NCBI GenBank assembly: GCA_009911175.1
Contig: QXWX01000029.1
Location: 1 to 17,525, forward strand
Source of the DNA: Lachnospiraceae bacterium
GTDB lineage: Bacteria; Bacillota_A; Clostridia; Lachnospirales; Lachnospiraceae
Reading direction: 5' to 3'
DNA length: 17,525 nucleotides
Shown: positions 6,160 to 13,925 of the stretch, in pieces
How the letters are laid out: each line of letters begins with the position of its first letter
How positions within the stretch are numbered: position 1 is the first letter of the stretch
The notes under the pieces: generated by a model
Seen by the model: the letters and a program-made list of their open reading frames with translations, nothing else
Told to the model about the DNA's origin: nothing
Database searches by the model: none
Made by a program: the position numbers and the translations under genes

Positions 6160-6777
6160 ATGTATAAGAATTTTATAAAGCGGATATTAGATATTTTGGT
6201 TTCAATGATTGGACTTCCATTCTTTTGCTTGGTATTTTTTATATTTGCTCCAATCATTCATCTTTCCGATAAGGGACCAGTATTTTATAACGCGCCACGC
6301 CTTGGCAAGAATGGAAAAATTTTTAATATGTACAAATTTCGCTCCATGAAAGTGAATGCCCCAGACATTAGAAATTCAGATGGTTCTACTTTTAATGGCT
6401 CAGATGATCCACGTGTTACTAAAGTAGGTAAATTTATACGTAAAACCAGTATTGATGAACTACCACAAATTATAAATGTTTTAAAAGGAGATATGAGCTT
6501 AGTAGGTCCTCGTGCATTTTTGGCTTCAAAAAATAAATCATATGACGAATATGATGAAAAACGAAAAAAACGTCTGACTGTAAGGCCTGGTATAACAGGC
6601 TATTCGCAGGCAAAATTTAGAAATTCGATAGATACGGAACAGAAGATAGAAAATGATTGCTATTATGTAGATCATGTAAGTTTTTTGGGTGATGTAAAAA
6701 TATTGTTAGATACAGTTGTTTCAGTTTTAAAAAATAAAAATATATATAATACGAATAGTAGAAAAAGAGATGATTAG
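6160..6777 (+). CDS. Polyprenyl-phosphate phosphoglycosyl transferase (bacterial sugar transferase)
   Basis: This monotopic phosphoglycosyl transferase of 205 residues is PglC/WcaJ-core-like. It transfers a sugar phosphate from a nucleotide sugar to undecaprenyl phosphate and so starts the repeat unit at the inner face of the membrane. Visible marks are an N-terminal KRILDILVSMIGLP re-entrant membrane helix, PRLGKNGKIFNMYKFRSM, the catalytic Asp-Glu in SIDELPQ (residues 97-103), GDMSLVGPR and VRPGITG. I choose the ATG at 6160, with AAGGA about seven bases upstream. A TTG at 6145 overlapping the previous stop would add five residues and is less likely. The small size, lacking the extra membrane domain of WbaP/WcaJ, is normal for the PglC type. 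The sugar it uses is unknown. Confidence 0.93.
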   Translation: MYKNFIKRILDILVSMIGLPFFCLVFFIFAPIIHLSDKGPVFYNAPRLGKNGKIFNMYKFRSMKVNAPDIRNSDGSTFNGSDDPRVTKVGKFIRKTSIDELPQIINVLKGDMSLVGPRAFLASKNKSYDEYDEKRKKRLTVRPGITGYSQAKFRNSIDTEQKIENDCYYVDHVSFLGDVKILLDTVVSVLKNKNIYNTNSRKRDD

Positions 6778-6779
6778 TA

Positions 6780-7961
6780 ATGAAAAAGTTGCTTGTAGTT
6801 GGTGCTTCAATTTTGCAACTTCCAGCAATAATTAAAGCAAAAGAAATGGGATTTAAGGTTGCTGTCGCAGATTACAATCCAAAAGCAATAGGGATTAGAT
6901 ATGCGGATCAATACTTTAATGTAAGTACGGTAGATACTAACGGAATTATTGCGATTGCGAAAAAATATAAACCTGATGGAATTATGACACTTGCAACAGA
7001 TATGCCGATGCGTGCGATTGCCGCTGCATGTCAGGCGTGCAGTCTTCCAGGAATCAGTTATGAAACGGCTGTTAAGGCGACTGATAAAGGAGAAATGATA
7101 AAGGCTTTTGAAAAACATGATGTGGAGCATCCCTGGTATTATATTGCGGAAAATCGGACAGTATTTGAAGGACTTCTAAACAGTATTACGTTTCCATGTA
7201 TTATGAAACCAACTGACAATGCAGGAAGCAGAGGTGTTGTATTGTGCCATGATAAAGATATGTTAAAAAAGGAATATCAGTACTCTTGTAAGGAATCTAG
7301 AAATGGTGCAATTATTATTGAAGAATATCTTCAAGGGCCGGAAGTTAGTGTGGAAGTTATGATTATCGAAGGTGAACCACATGTTCTTCAGATTACGGAT
7401 AAAATGACAACAGGCGCCCCTCATTTTGTAGAAATGGGGCATAGTCAGCCAAGCAGAGAGTGCGAAGATAATCAAGAAAAAATAAAAGGGCTGGCTTGTC
7501 GGGCAGTGAAAGCAATAGGCATTCAGCGTGGTCCTGCTCATGTAGAAATAATATTGACAGCTCAAGGGCCTAAAATGGTGGAGCTTGGTGCGCGAATGGG
7601 TGGGGATTGCATTACAACACACTTGGTTCCTCTTTCAACGGGGATTGATATGGTAAAATGTACAATTGAAATAGCTTGTGGAATGAAAACGGATATCAGT
7701 CCTAAATTCCAAAAGGCATCGGCTATAAAATATTTTAATACTCCTTCAGGTATTTTGATGTCAATCGATGGTGTGGAAGCGGCTAAAAAGCTTCCGGGTA
7801 TTCAGGAAGTATCGTTTGTTAAAACAGTAGGGGAAAGAATAAAAGCAATTAGTAGCAGTGGAGATCGAATCGGATTTGTGATTGCGCAAGATGAGTCTCC
7901 TGAGCTTGCGATAGAGACATGTACAAGAGCAATGGAGAGTGTTTTGATTCGGGTAAAATAG
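6780..7961 (+). CDS. ATP-grasp ligase, first of two in tandem
   Basis: This 393-residue protein has ATP-grasp architecture. The N-terminal nucleotide-binding-like subdomain begins MKKLLVVGASILQLPAIIKA. The ATP-grasp core holds KPTDNAGSRGV (about 143-153) with the ATP-binding Lys and glycine loop, EEYLQGPEVSVE (181-192), GPAHVEI (251-257) and the magnesium-binding MVELGARMGGD (266-276). The fold is that of PurK/PurT/biotin-carboxylase-like carboxylate-amine ligases, which form an acyl phosphate and join it to an amine or thiol. In this operon a likely role is amide-bond formation between an amino acid (or opine-type acid) and a sugar amine or uronic acid, or assembly of a small peptide-like precursor. 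It starts three bases after the phosphoglycosyl transferase stop, and a second ATP-grasp gene follows. The substrates are not predictable from motifs. Confidence 0.88.
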   Translation: MKKLLVVGASILQLPAIIKAKEMGFKVAVADYNPKAIGIRYADQYFNVSTVDTNGIIAIAKKYKPDGIMTLATDMPMRAIAAACQACSLPGISYETAVKATDKGEMIKAFEKHDVEHPWYYIAENRTVFEGLLNSITFPCIMKPTDNAGSRGVVLCHDKDMLKKEYQYSCKESRNGAIIIEEYLQGPEVSVEVMIIEGEPHVLQITDKMTTGAPHFVEMGHSQPSRECEDNQEKIKGLACRAVKAIGIQRGPAHVEIILTAQGPKMVELGARMGGDCITTHLVPLSTGIDMVKCTIEIACGMKTDISPKFQKASAIKYFNTPSGILMSIDGVEAAKKLPGIQEVSFVKTVGERIKAISSSGDRIGFVIAQDESPELAIETCTRAMESVLIRVK

Positions 7962-7970
7962 TTTGTGGAT

Positions 7971-7975
7971 GGAGG
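7971..7975 (+). promoter_or_regulatory. Ribosome binding site deciding the start of the second ATP-grasp gene
   Basis: GGAGG sits seven bases before the ATG at 7983. A GTG at 7965 in the same frame would place this site inside the gene, so the ATG is preferred. Confidence 0.75.
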
Positions 7976-7982
7976 AAATAAA

Positions 7983-9215
7983 ATGGATCTTACTGGGAAA
8001 AGACTATTGATTTTAGGGGGGACTCGGTTAATGATTCATGTAGTAAAGACTGCAAAGGGAATGGGAGTATATACAGTTGTTACGGATATGGATCCGTATT
8101 CTCCAGCTAAAGCATATGCGGATCGGGCTTATGATATAAGCACAAAAGAAATAGATGATGTTACAAAAATGGCATTAGAAGAAAAAATAGAAGGAGTATT
8201 CGCTGGATATGATGATCAAAACACAGGTTATGCGATAGAAATATGCGAAAAACTGGGACTTCCTTTTTATGCAACAAAAGAGCAAATAAATATAACCAAA
8301 AATAAGAGTTTATTTAAAAGATTATGTAGAGAATATGGGTTGCCTGTCGTAACGGAATATGCTTTAGATGAGGTTGAGTATCCTTGCGTCGTAAAACCGA
8401 CAGACAGCTATTCTGCAAAAGGGATTACCATTTGCTATAGCAAGGACGAATTGGATAAAGCAATAAAATATGCATTATCATTTTCAGCATCAGGGCAATA
8501 TCTAATTGAAAAATATGTAGATTATACAGTAGCTGATTGTGTTAATATCGATTACTTATTGATCGATGGAGAAATAATATTAACCTTGGTAGGAGATAAG
8601 GTAGTTGTCAAACAAGGAAATAAAGCTCCTTTAACCGATGCCGTATTTTATCCTTCTAAGCATGTGGATAAATATGTTGCGATGATGGATGAAAAGATGA
8701 AAAAGATGTTTGAGAGTATCAATATGAAAAATGGAGTTGTTTTTATTGAGAGCTTTTTTGATGCAGATGGTTTTGCAATTTATGAAATGGGCTATCGTGT
8801 AGGTGGCGGACAAAGTTCGATTTTATTGGATCAAATGTGTGGTGTGGATTATATAAAACTACTTATCCAATTTGCTTTGACTGGGAATATGACGCATGAA
8901 AAATTAGAGTTGATCGATCCAGGAAAAGTTATGTTCGCTTGCGGACAGGTTGTTTTGATAAAACCCGGTACAATTGGAAAAATCGAAAATATAGATGAAA
9001 TTCAGAGGATGCCTGGTGTAGTAAATATTACTCAATACTTGAATGTTGGGGATTCTGTTGATAGTAAATATTGGGGAACATTAGGACAAACATTTGCCAG
9101 AATTCATGTTGTAGAAAAAGACGAACAAATGTTATTGAACACGTTAAGAAAAATTAAAAATAGATTACATGTAAAGGATGGAAAGGGAAAAGACATGATT
9201 GTAAGGACGAGGTGA
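7983..9215 (+). CDS. ATP-grasp ligase, second of two in tandem
   Basis: This 410-residue ATP-grasp protein has the same order of parts as its neighbour but low identity. An N-terminal subdomain begins GKRLLILGGTRLMIHVVK. It is followed by KPTDSYSAKGI (about 138-148), EKYVDYTVADCVNID (176-190), VVFIESFFDADG (252-263) and YEMGYRVGGG (267-276). The resemblance is to carboxylate-amine ligases found in polysaccharide clusters. Divergence from the first copy argues against a recent duplication and for two different ligation steps. The EMGYRVGGGQ segment replaces the usual E-x-N/G-x-R metal and phosphate site in a form common to this subgroup. A strong GGAGG precedes the ATG, and the next gene starts five bases after the stop. 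Function is inferred from fold and context. Confidence 0.86.
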   Translation: MDLTGKRLLILGGTRLMIHVVKTAKGMGVYTVVTDMDPYSPAKAYADRAYDISTKEIDDVTKMALEEKIEGVFAGYDDQNTGYAIEICEKLGLPFYATKEQINITKNKSLFKRLCREYGLPVVTEYALDEVEYPCVVKPTDSYSAKGITICYSKDELDKAIKYALSFSASGQYLIEKYVDYTVADCVNIDYLLIDGEIILTLVGDKVVVKQGNKAPLTDAVFYPSKHVDKYVAMMDEKMKKMFESINMKNGVVFIESFFDADGFAIYEMGYRVGGGQSSILLDQMCGVDYIKLLIQFALTGNMTHEKLELIDPGKVMFACGQVVLIKPGTIGKIENIDEIQRMPGVVNITQYLNVGDSVDSKYWGTLGQTFARIHVVEKDEQMLLNTLRKIKNRLHVKDGKGKDMIVRTR

Positions 9216-9216
9216 T
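9209..9216 (+). promoter_or_regulatory. Ribosome binding site for the GTG start of the GT4 gene
   Basis: GAGGTGAT, an eight-base match to the anti-Shine-Dalgarno complement, overlaps the stop codon of the preceding gene. It supports the unusual GTG start at 9221. The ATG at 9217 is in another frame. Confidence 0.7.
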
Positions 9217-9220
9217 ATGA

Positions 9221-10441
9221 GTGAAAATATTATTTTTTATAACGAGCAGTATGGAAAGGCCAAGCCCTTCGTGGCATCTAATGAAAGCACTGCTGGAAGA
9301 TACGCTGAGAGCCGGGATCTCAATACATGCGATACAGAGACACTTTCCAAATCCAGAGATGCTACCGTTTCCTGAAACAATTTTAAATAATAAATTGTTT
9401 TCCTATTCACAGATAAACGATATAGTAATTGATCGAAGAGATTTTGTTGGCCGTTATTTAAACGGTATTGTATATTCGATAAAATCAATGAGGCTATATC
9501 GAAAAAACAATGATTTTGATATGATTTTTGTTCAATCAGCGGCTACGTCATTGTTTTATATAGCAGTAGCTAAACACTATGCTAAAAACAGACCGGTATT
9601 ATATAACAGTCAGGATATGTTTCCAGGCAGTGCAGTGGCAAATGGTTCAATGCCAAAAAAATGGATGCAAAAAGTATTTTACTGTTTACAAAAAATAGCC
9701 TATAAAAAGGCAGATATTATAACGGCAATTTCAGAGGATATGAAAAGGAAGCTTCTTGAGCAGGGGGTACCGGAAGAAAAAATAAGGGTAATTGTCAATT
9801 GGTATGACGATGCTTCCGTACGGGAAATTCCTTGGAATGAGAACCGATTTGTTAAGAACAATCATTTATCACCAAAAAAGTTTTATATTCAATACGCAGG
9901 AACGATGGGGACAAATTTTAATCCTGAAATTATTCTAGAAACCGCAGAACGACTAAAAGGATATCTGGATATTGAATTTCAGATGATTGGTGATGGGATT
10001 AGAAAGAAATATTTGGAATCTGAGGCAGAACAAAGAGGTTTAAACAATATTGTTTTTTATCCTTTGCAGTCTCAAGATATGGTTTCGGATGTCTATAGTG
10101 CATGTTCAGTTTGTTTAATTCCGTTGATAAAAGGCGTTATTGGAAATTCTGTGCCCAGTAAGGCAGCTCTACTTATGGCCTGTGGACGTATTATAATCAA
10201 TTCGGTAGATGATGAATGCGATTATGGTCGAATTTTTGAGGACGAAAAAATAGGTTTTTCATCTGGCACTGCGGATTCAGAGAAAATAGCAGATGACATT
10301 TTGTTTTTATACAGGAATCCGATTATCAAAGCGGAATATGAAGAACGAGCAAAAGAATTTGCCAAAAGAGAGTATTCAAGAACAGTGAATACAATTAAAT
10401 ATATAGAGATATTTCAGCATATTGCACAGGGAGTGAAATAG
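9221..10441 (+). CDS. GT4-family glycosyltransferase, WbuB-like
   Basis: This 406-residue GT-B glycosyltransferase begins MKILFFITSSMERPSPSWHL. Its N-terminal acceptor half includes NSQDMFPGSAV, and AEIITAIS-type residues (ADIITAISEDMKRKL) mark the domain linker. The C-terminal donor half holds YAGTMGTNFNPEIILE, MIGDGIRKKYLE and the conserved NSVPSKAALLMACGR nucleotide-sugar site. The overall look is that of WbuB-like transferases, which often sit beside fnlABC/capEFG genes and transfer L-FucNAc-type sugars. The CapE- and CapF-like genes of this operon are consistent with an L-6-deoxy-HexNAc donor. It is the only recognisable non-initiating glycosyltransferase here. The start is a GTG. Confidence 0.88.
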   Translation: MKILFFITSSMERPSPSWHLMKALLEDTLRAGISIHAIQRHFPNPEMLPFPETILNNKLFSYSQINDIVIDRRDFVGRYLNGIVYSIKSMRLYRKNNDFDMIFVQSAATSLFYIAVAKHYAKNRPVLYNSQDMFPGSAVANGSMPKKWMQKVFYCLQKIAYKKADIITAISEDMKRKLLEQGVPEEKIRVIVNWYDDASVREIPWNENRFVKNNHLSPKKFYIQYAGTMGTNFNPEIILETAERLKGYLDIEFQMIGDGIRKKYLESEAEQRGLNNIVFYPLQSQDMVSDVYSACSVCLIPLIKGVIGNSVPSKAALLMACGRIIINSVDDECDYGRIFEDEKIGFSSGTADSEKIADDILFLYRNPIIKAEYEERAKEFAKREYSRTVNTIKYIEIFQHIAQGVK

Positions 10442-10442
10442 C

Positions 10443-11615
10443 ATGCATATGAGGAAAACAAAAACATGCAAGATATCTTGGACGAAACAAATATGTTATT
10501 TATTTTTTATTTTTTGCTTTATTCCTTTTTTGTTTCCAAATCCAATTGTAAAAACAAATATTCAGCCATATGCAGCAATATTGGGATCAATAATTCTTTT
10601 TCTATGGGGAAATAAAATTAAAACTATTCCGGCGGGGAGTATATGGATGCTAATTAGTAGTATGACATTTTTGGCATCAGTAATTCTTATATTTGTCAAT
10701 GGGATAACAATAAACGCATTTCGAGCAATTTATAATTACTTTGCCCTGTTTGCTATTCCTTGTGCAGTTGTAGTTTCATTGGTGCTTTTAGATGGTATTC
10801 CGGAACGCTTGTTTAAAATTATGATTATGCTTTGGTTTGTTGTATCAACCATTCAGTTTTTTGTTTATAGAGGTTTTGCGACAAACTTGATAAGCGCTGT
10901 TCGTTGGAGCTTTGAATATAGAGGTGTTGTCGGGCTTGCGTCGGAACCTTCTTTTTTGGGCATTTCTTCTTTCTACTTCTTGCATATTGTACAAAGATTT
11001 AAAGAAAAGAAAATTATTTATACGATTCTGATCATCGCAATGGGAACATTGTATGCACAGAGTGCTATAGGAGTGTTATTTATAGCAGGTTACTACATGG
11101 TTTATTTAATGGATGTGATAAATAGTAAGAAAGGAGTCGCCATTTGGATAGGATCTATAATAGCAGCAATAAGTTTTTTTATTTTGCTTAATACAAAGTT
11201 ATCAGGCACTAGATTGAATCAAATGATAGGCTCTCTTTTCACGGATGGAATAAGCGGTGTTTTATCCGATGCAAGCGCAGGTGTTAGATTTAATGCGATT
11301 AAAGGCGCTTTGAATAGAGCTTTTAAAAATATGCTTATTCCAAATGGATTTAATTCCAGAATAGGTAGTGGGTATGGAGGTCTACTTGTAGAGCTCGGTG
11401 TGTTGGCAATTCCCATAATGACGATGATTTCAATTTGGATGAGTAAGACATTTAAAAGATTATTTAGTCAGATTATATATTTTATTGTAATAACACTATT
11501 GCTATTCAATAATACTCAAATGGGAAATCCATTATTGCTTCTTGTTATAGGAATAAATTTATTTTATTTAACAGATAGTGTTAGAGTCTCTGTATACAAT
11601 GGAGCAAAAGTATGA
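10443..11615 (+). CDS. wzy: Wzy-like polysaccharide polymerase, multi-pass membrane protein
   Basis: The 390 residues consist largely of hydrophobic segments, about ten to eleven in number. A short basic N-terminus (MHMRKTKTCK) precedes the first. Polymerases of this type join lipid-linked repeat units on the outer face of the membrane. Sequence identity between families is low, so the assignment rests on topology, on the GLASEPSFLGISSFYF motif (about 164-177, resembling the SEPS motif of O-antigen ligase/polymerase proteins), on a polar external loop containing SAGVRF, and on position beside a flippase. It is preceded by GGGAG nine bases upstream and overlaps the next gene by ATGA. An ATG at 10449 is an alternative start. 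Confidence 0.8.
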   Translation: MHMRKTKTCKISWTKQICYLFFIFCFIPFLFPNPIVKTNIQPYAAILGSIILFLWGNKIKTIPAGSIWMLISSMTFLASVILIFVNGITINAFRAIYNYFALFAIPCAVVVSLVLLDGIPERLFKIMIMLWFVVSTIQFFVYRGFATNLISAVRWSFEYRGVVGLASEPSFLGISSFYFLHIVQRFKEKKIIYTILIIAMGTLYAQSAIGVLFIAGYYMVYLMDVINSKKGVAIWIGSIIAAISFFILLNTKLSGTRLNQMIGSLFTDGISGVLSDASAGVRFNAIKGALNRAFKNMLIPNGFNSRIGSGYGGLLVELGVLAIPIMTMISIWMSKTFKRLFSQIIYFIVITLLLFNNTQMGNPLLLLVIGINLFYLTDSVRVSVYNGAKV

Positions 11616-12838
11616 TTCGATTCATTAAAGAATATAAAAGAATTATAATAGATTTTTTATACAGTTTTGTTTCATATATCTTGCCAACATTTGCATTACA
11701 ATTTGTAATACAACCTCTGATTGCAAGGAGGATGTCCGCTGAGGAAAACGGTTTGTTTATTACTTTGTTTAATGTTATTAAGCTTGTCACAGGTGTATTT
11801 ATCATGCCGCTTGCAAATTTGCGTTTATTAAAAAAGAATGAATGCAATGAACAAAAGGAATATAATGCATTTTTCAATTATTTATTTTTAACAGCTGTCT
11901 TATATACCGTGTTTATAGGAAGTTTAATGAATGGAGCCTACCACAAATTGCTTTTTGATATAGGGAATATTAGTAGATTAGGGATTGTACTGGTTTTGAT
12001 AAGTATTCATGATTATTATATGATATCTTTTAGAATTGATCTTAATTACAAGAAAATTGTAGTAGAAAATCTTTTGATTGTTTTTGGATATGGAATCGGA
12101 ACGCTTCTTTTTATGAGGTATGGTCACTGGGAGTATATATTCATATGTGGTTATTTTTTAGGAACTATATTTGTTTTGACAAATACTGTTTTATGGCAAG
12201 ACTTCCCGAGAAAGGAGAATGGGAAAGCGTTAATTGGACAATACAGAGAACTAAGTGCTTCGTCTGCTTTGAATAATGTGTCTATTTATTGTGATAGAAT
12301 GATTATTTATCCGGTTTTAGGTGGATATGCGGTGTCTGTATATAATGCAGCATCAATTGTAAGTAAATCCATTTCGGTTGTAAGCGCACCATTAAGAAAT
12401 GTATTGCTAAGCTATATTGTAAATAGTAATGATTTAAGTATCAGCAAAAGAAAGTTTAAGCGATACATATTTCTTTTTGGCGGAGCAGGAATAATTGTTT
12501 TCTGTGTGTTCTGGGGATTTAGTTTATATGCATGTGATTTGTTATACCCAAAGTATGCAAACTCTGCAAAGGGATTTATTCCAATTATTGTATTGTCAAT
12601 AATGATTGAGACAATAGCTGGAATTCTGAATATTTTATTGTTGCGATTTGCAAAAACAGAAGTACAGACAGCTGTTTCAGCGCTAAAATTAAGTGTGTAT
12701 TTGATATGCGTATGTATGTTGTCACTAATACTAAAATGTGGCTTGTGGGGGTTCTGCATAGCAATAATGATGGCTTCATTTACACAAATAATAGCAGTTT
12801 GTATTGGATTAAGAAAAAAAATAAAGTTTGTTGAATAA
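11612..12838 (+). CDS. wzx: Wzx-like flippase (MOP superfamily)
   Basis: This 408-residue membrane protein has about twelve hydrophobic segments. Features of the MOP/polysaccharide-export fold include an N-terminal amphipathic stretch before YSFVSYILPTFALQFVIQPLIARRMSAEE, the helix-loop with LSASSALNNVSIYCDRMIIYPVLGG in the middle, and the SIVSKSISVVSAPLRNVLLSYI segment after it. It would move the undecaprenyl-linked repeat unit across the membrane for polymerisation by its neighbour. Its start overlaps the polymerase stop codon, suggesting translational coupling. Substrate specificity cannot be deduced. Confidence 0.85.
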   Translation: MIRFIKEYKRIIIDFLYSFVSYILPTFALQFVIQPLIARRMSAEENGLFITLFNVIKLVTGVFIMPLANLRLLKKNECNEQKEYNAFFNYLFLTAVLYTVFIGSLMNGAYHKLLFDIGNISRLGIVLVLISIHDYYMISFRIDLNYKKIVVENLLIVFGYGIGTLLFMRYGHWEYIFICGYFLGTIFVLTNTVLWQDFPRKENGKALIGQYRELSASSALNNVSIYCDRMIIYPVLGGYAVSVYNAASIVSKSISVVSAPLRNVLLSYIVNSNDLSISKRKFKRYIFLFGGAGIIVFCVFWGFSLYACDLLYPKYANSAKGFIPIIVLSIMIETIAGILNILLLRFAKTEVQTAVSALKLSVYLICVCMLSLILKCGLWGFCIAIMMASFTQIIAVCIGLRKKIKFVE

Positions 12839-12853
12839 TGGGAGGAAATATTT

Positions 12854-13876
12854 ATGGGAGTATTTGACGGAAAAGTCCTACTAATTACAGGTGGCACGGG
12901 ATCTTTTGGTAATGCTGTTTTGAAAAGGTTTTTAAATACAGATATTCGGGAAATTCGGATTTTTTCCAGGGATGAATTGAAACAGGATGATATGCGTAGA
13001 CATTACCATAATGACAAGATTAAATTCTATATTGGCAATGTAAAAGATATTGAATCAGTAAGAAATGCAGTACATGGTGTGGATTATATTTTTCATGCGG
13101 CAGCGTTAAAGCAAGTTCCTTCCTGTGAGTTTTTTCCGGTTGAAGCAGTAAAGACGAATGTGATTGGAACAGAGAACGTATTAACAGCATCTATTGAGGA
13201 GGGAGTGCGTTCGGTGATTTGTCTTTCAACAGACAAAGCAGCATATCCCGTAAATGCAATGGGAACCTCTAAGGCAATGATGGAAAAGGTGATTGTTGCT
13301 AAAAGCAGAACAACCATGCAGACGAAAATCTGCTGCACTCGATATGGCAACGTTCTTTGTAGCAGAGGAAGTGTGATTCCGTTGTGGATTGAACAGATTC
13401 AAGGAGGAAAACAATTAACATTAACAGATCCCACAATGACCCGATTTATTATGTCATTGGAAGAAGCAGTTGATTTGGTTTTGTTTGCTTTTGAAAAAGG
13501 TTTTAGTGGAGATATTCTTGTTCAAAAGGCGGCAGCCACAACCATAGAAGTTTTGGCAGATGCACTAAAGCGTCTTTTTAAGTATGAATGTGAAAACAAG
13601 ATAATTGGTCTTCGCCATGGTGAAAAAACATATGAGACTTTGCTAACTGATGAAGAATGTTATCATGCAGTTGACTTGGGGCATTTTTATAGAATTCCTT
13701 GCGATAAGAGAGATTTAAATTATGAAAAGTACCTTAGTGAGGGAACAGATCGAATTGGAGTAACTCAATTTAACAGTAATAATACTAAATTGTTGACTGT
13801 TGAGGAAACGATGAAGAAATTGTTGGAACTTGAATATATTAGAAATGAATTGGCGAAAACTGGAATCATATACTGA
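12854..13876 (+). CDS. capE: UDP-GlcNAc 4,6-dehydratase/5-epimerase, CapE/FnlA-like
   Basis: This 340-residue extended short-chain dehydrogenase/reductase has the nucleotide loop GGTGSFG (13-19), the HAAALKQVP strand and the active-site stretch STDKAAYPVNAMGTSK (125-140). The usual Tyr of YxxxK is replaced by Met (MGTSK), which is characteristic of CapE. CapE/FnlA removes water from UDP-GlcNAc and inverts C5 to give UDP-2-acetamido-2,6-dideoxy-L-arabino-4-hexulose, the first step towards UDP-L-FucNAc. The ribosome binding site GGGAGG lies eight bases before the ATG, so this gene opens a freshly initiated translational block after the flippase. It pairs with the CapF-like gene that follows. 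FlaA1/PseB-type dehydratases give the same product but keep Tyr, which favours CapE. Confidence 0.9.
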   Translation: MGVFDGKVLLITGGTGSFGNAVLKRFLNTDIREIRIFSRDELKQDDMRRHYHNDKIKFYIGNVKDIESVRNAVHGVDYIFHAAALKQVPSCEFFPVEAVKTNVIGTENVLTASIEEGVRSVICLSTDKAAYPVNAMGTSKAMMEKVIVAKSRTTMQTKICCTRYGNVLCSRGSVIPLWIEQIQGGKQLTLTDPTMTRFIMSLEEAVDLVLFAFEKGFSGDILVQKAAATTIEVLADALKRLFKYECENKIIGLRHGEKTYETLLTDEECYHAVDLGHFYRIPCDKRDLNYEKYLSEGTDRIGVTQFNSNNTKLLTVEETMKKLLELEYIRNELAKTGIIY

Positions 13877-13925
13877 ATGGTAATAGAAACAGAAGAACAG
13901 AGAAAATTGAAAACAGAGGAAAAAT

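Noticed and set aside
7965..7982. GTG start for the second ATP-grasp protein
   Set aside because: The strong GGAGG at 7971-7975 would lie inside the gene and is ideally spaced for the ATG at 7983.
12412..12897. Minus-strand open frame of 161 codons
   Set aside because: It is antisense to the flippase and the start of the CapE-like gene; its Asn/Ile-rich composition is typical of the reverse of AT-rich membrane-protein codons.
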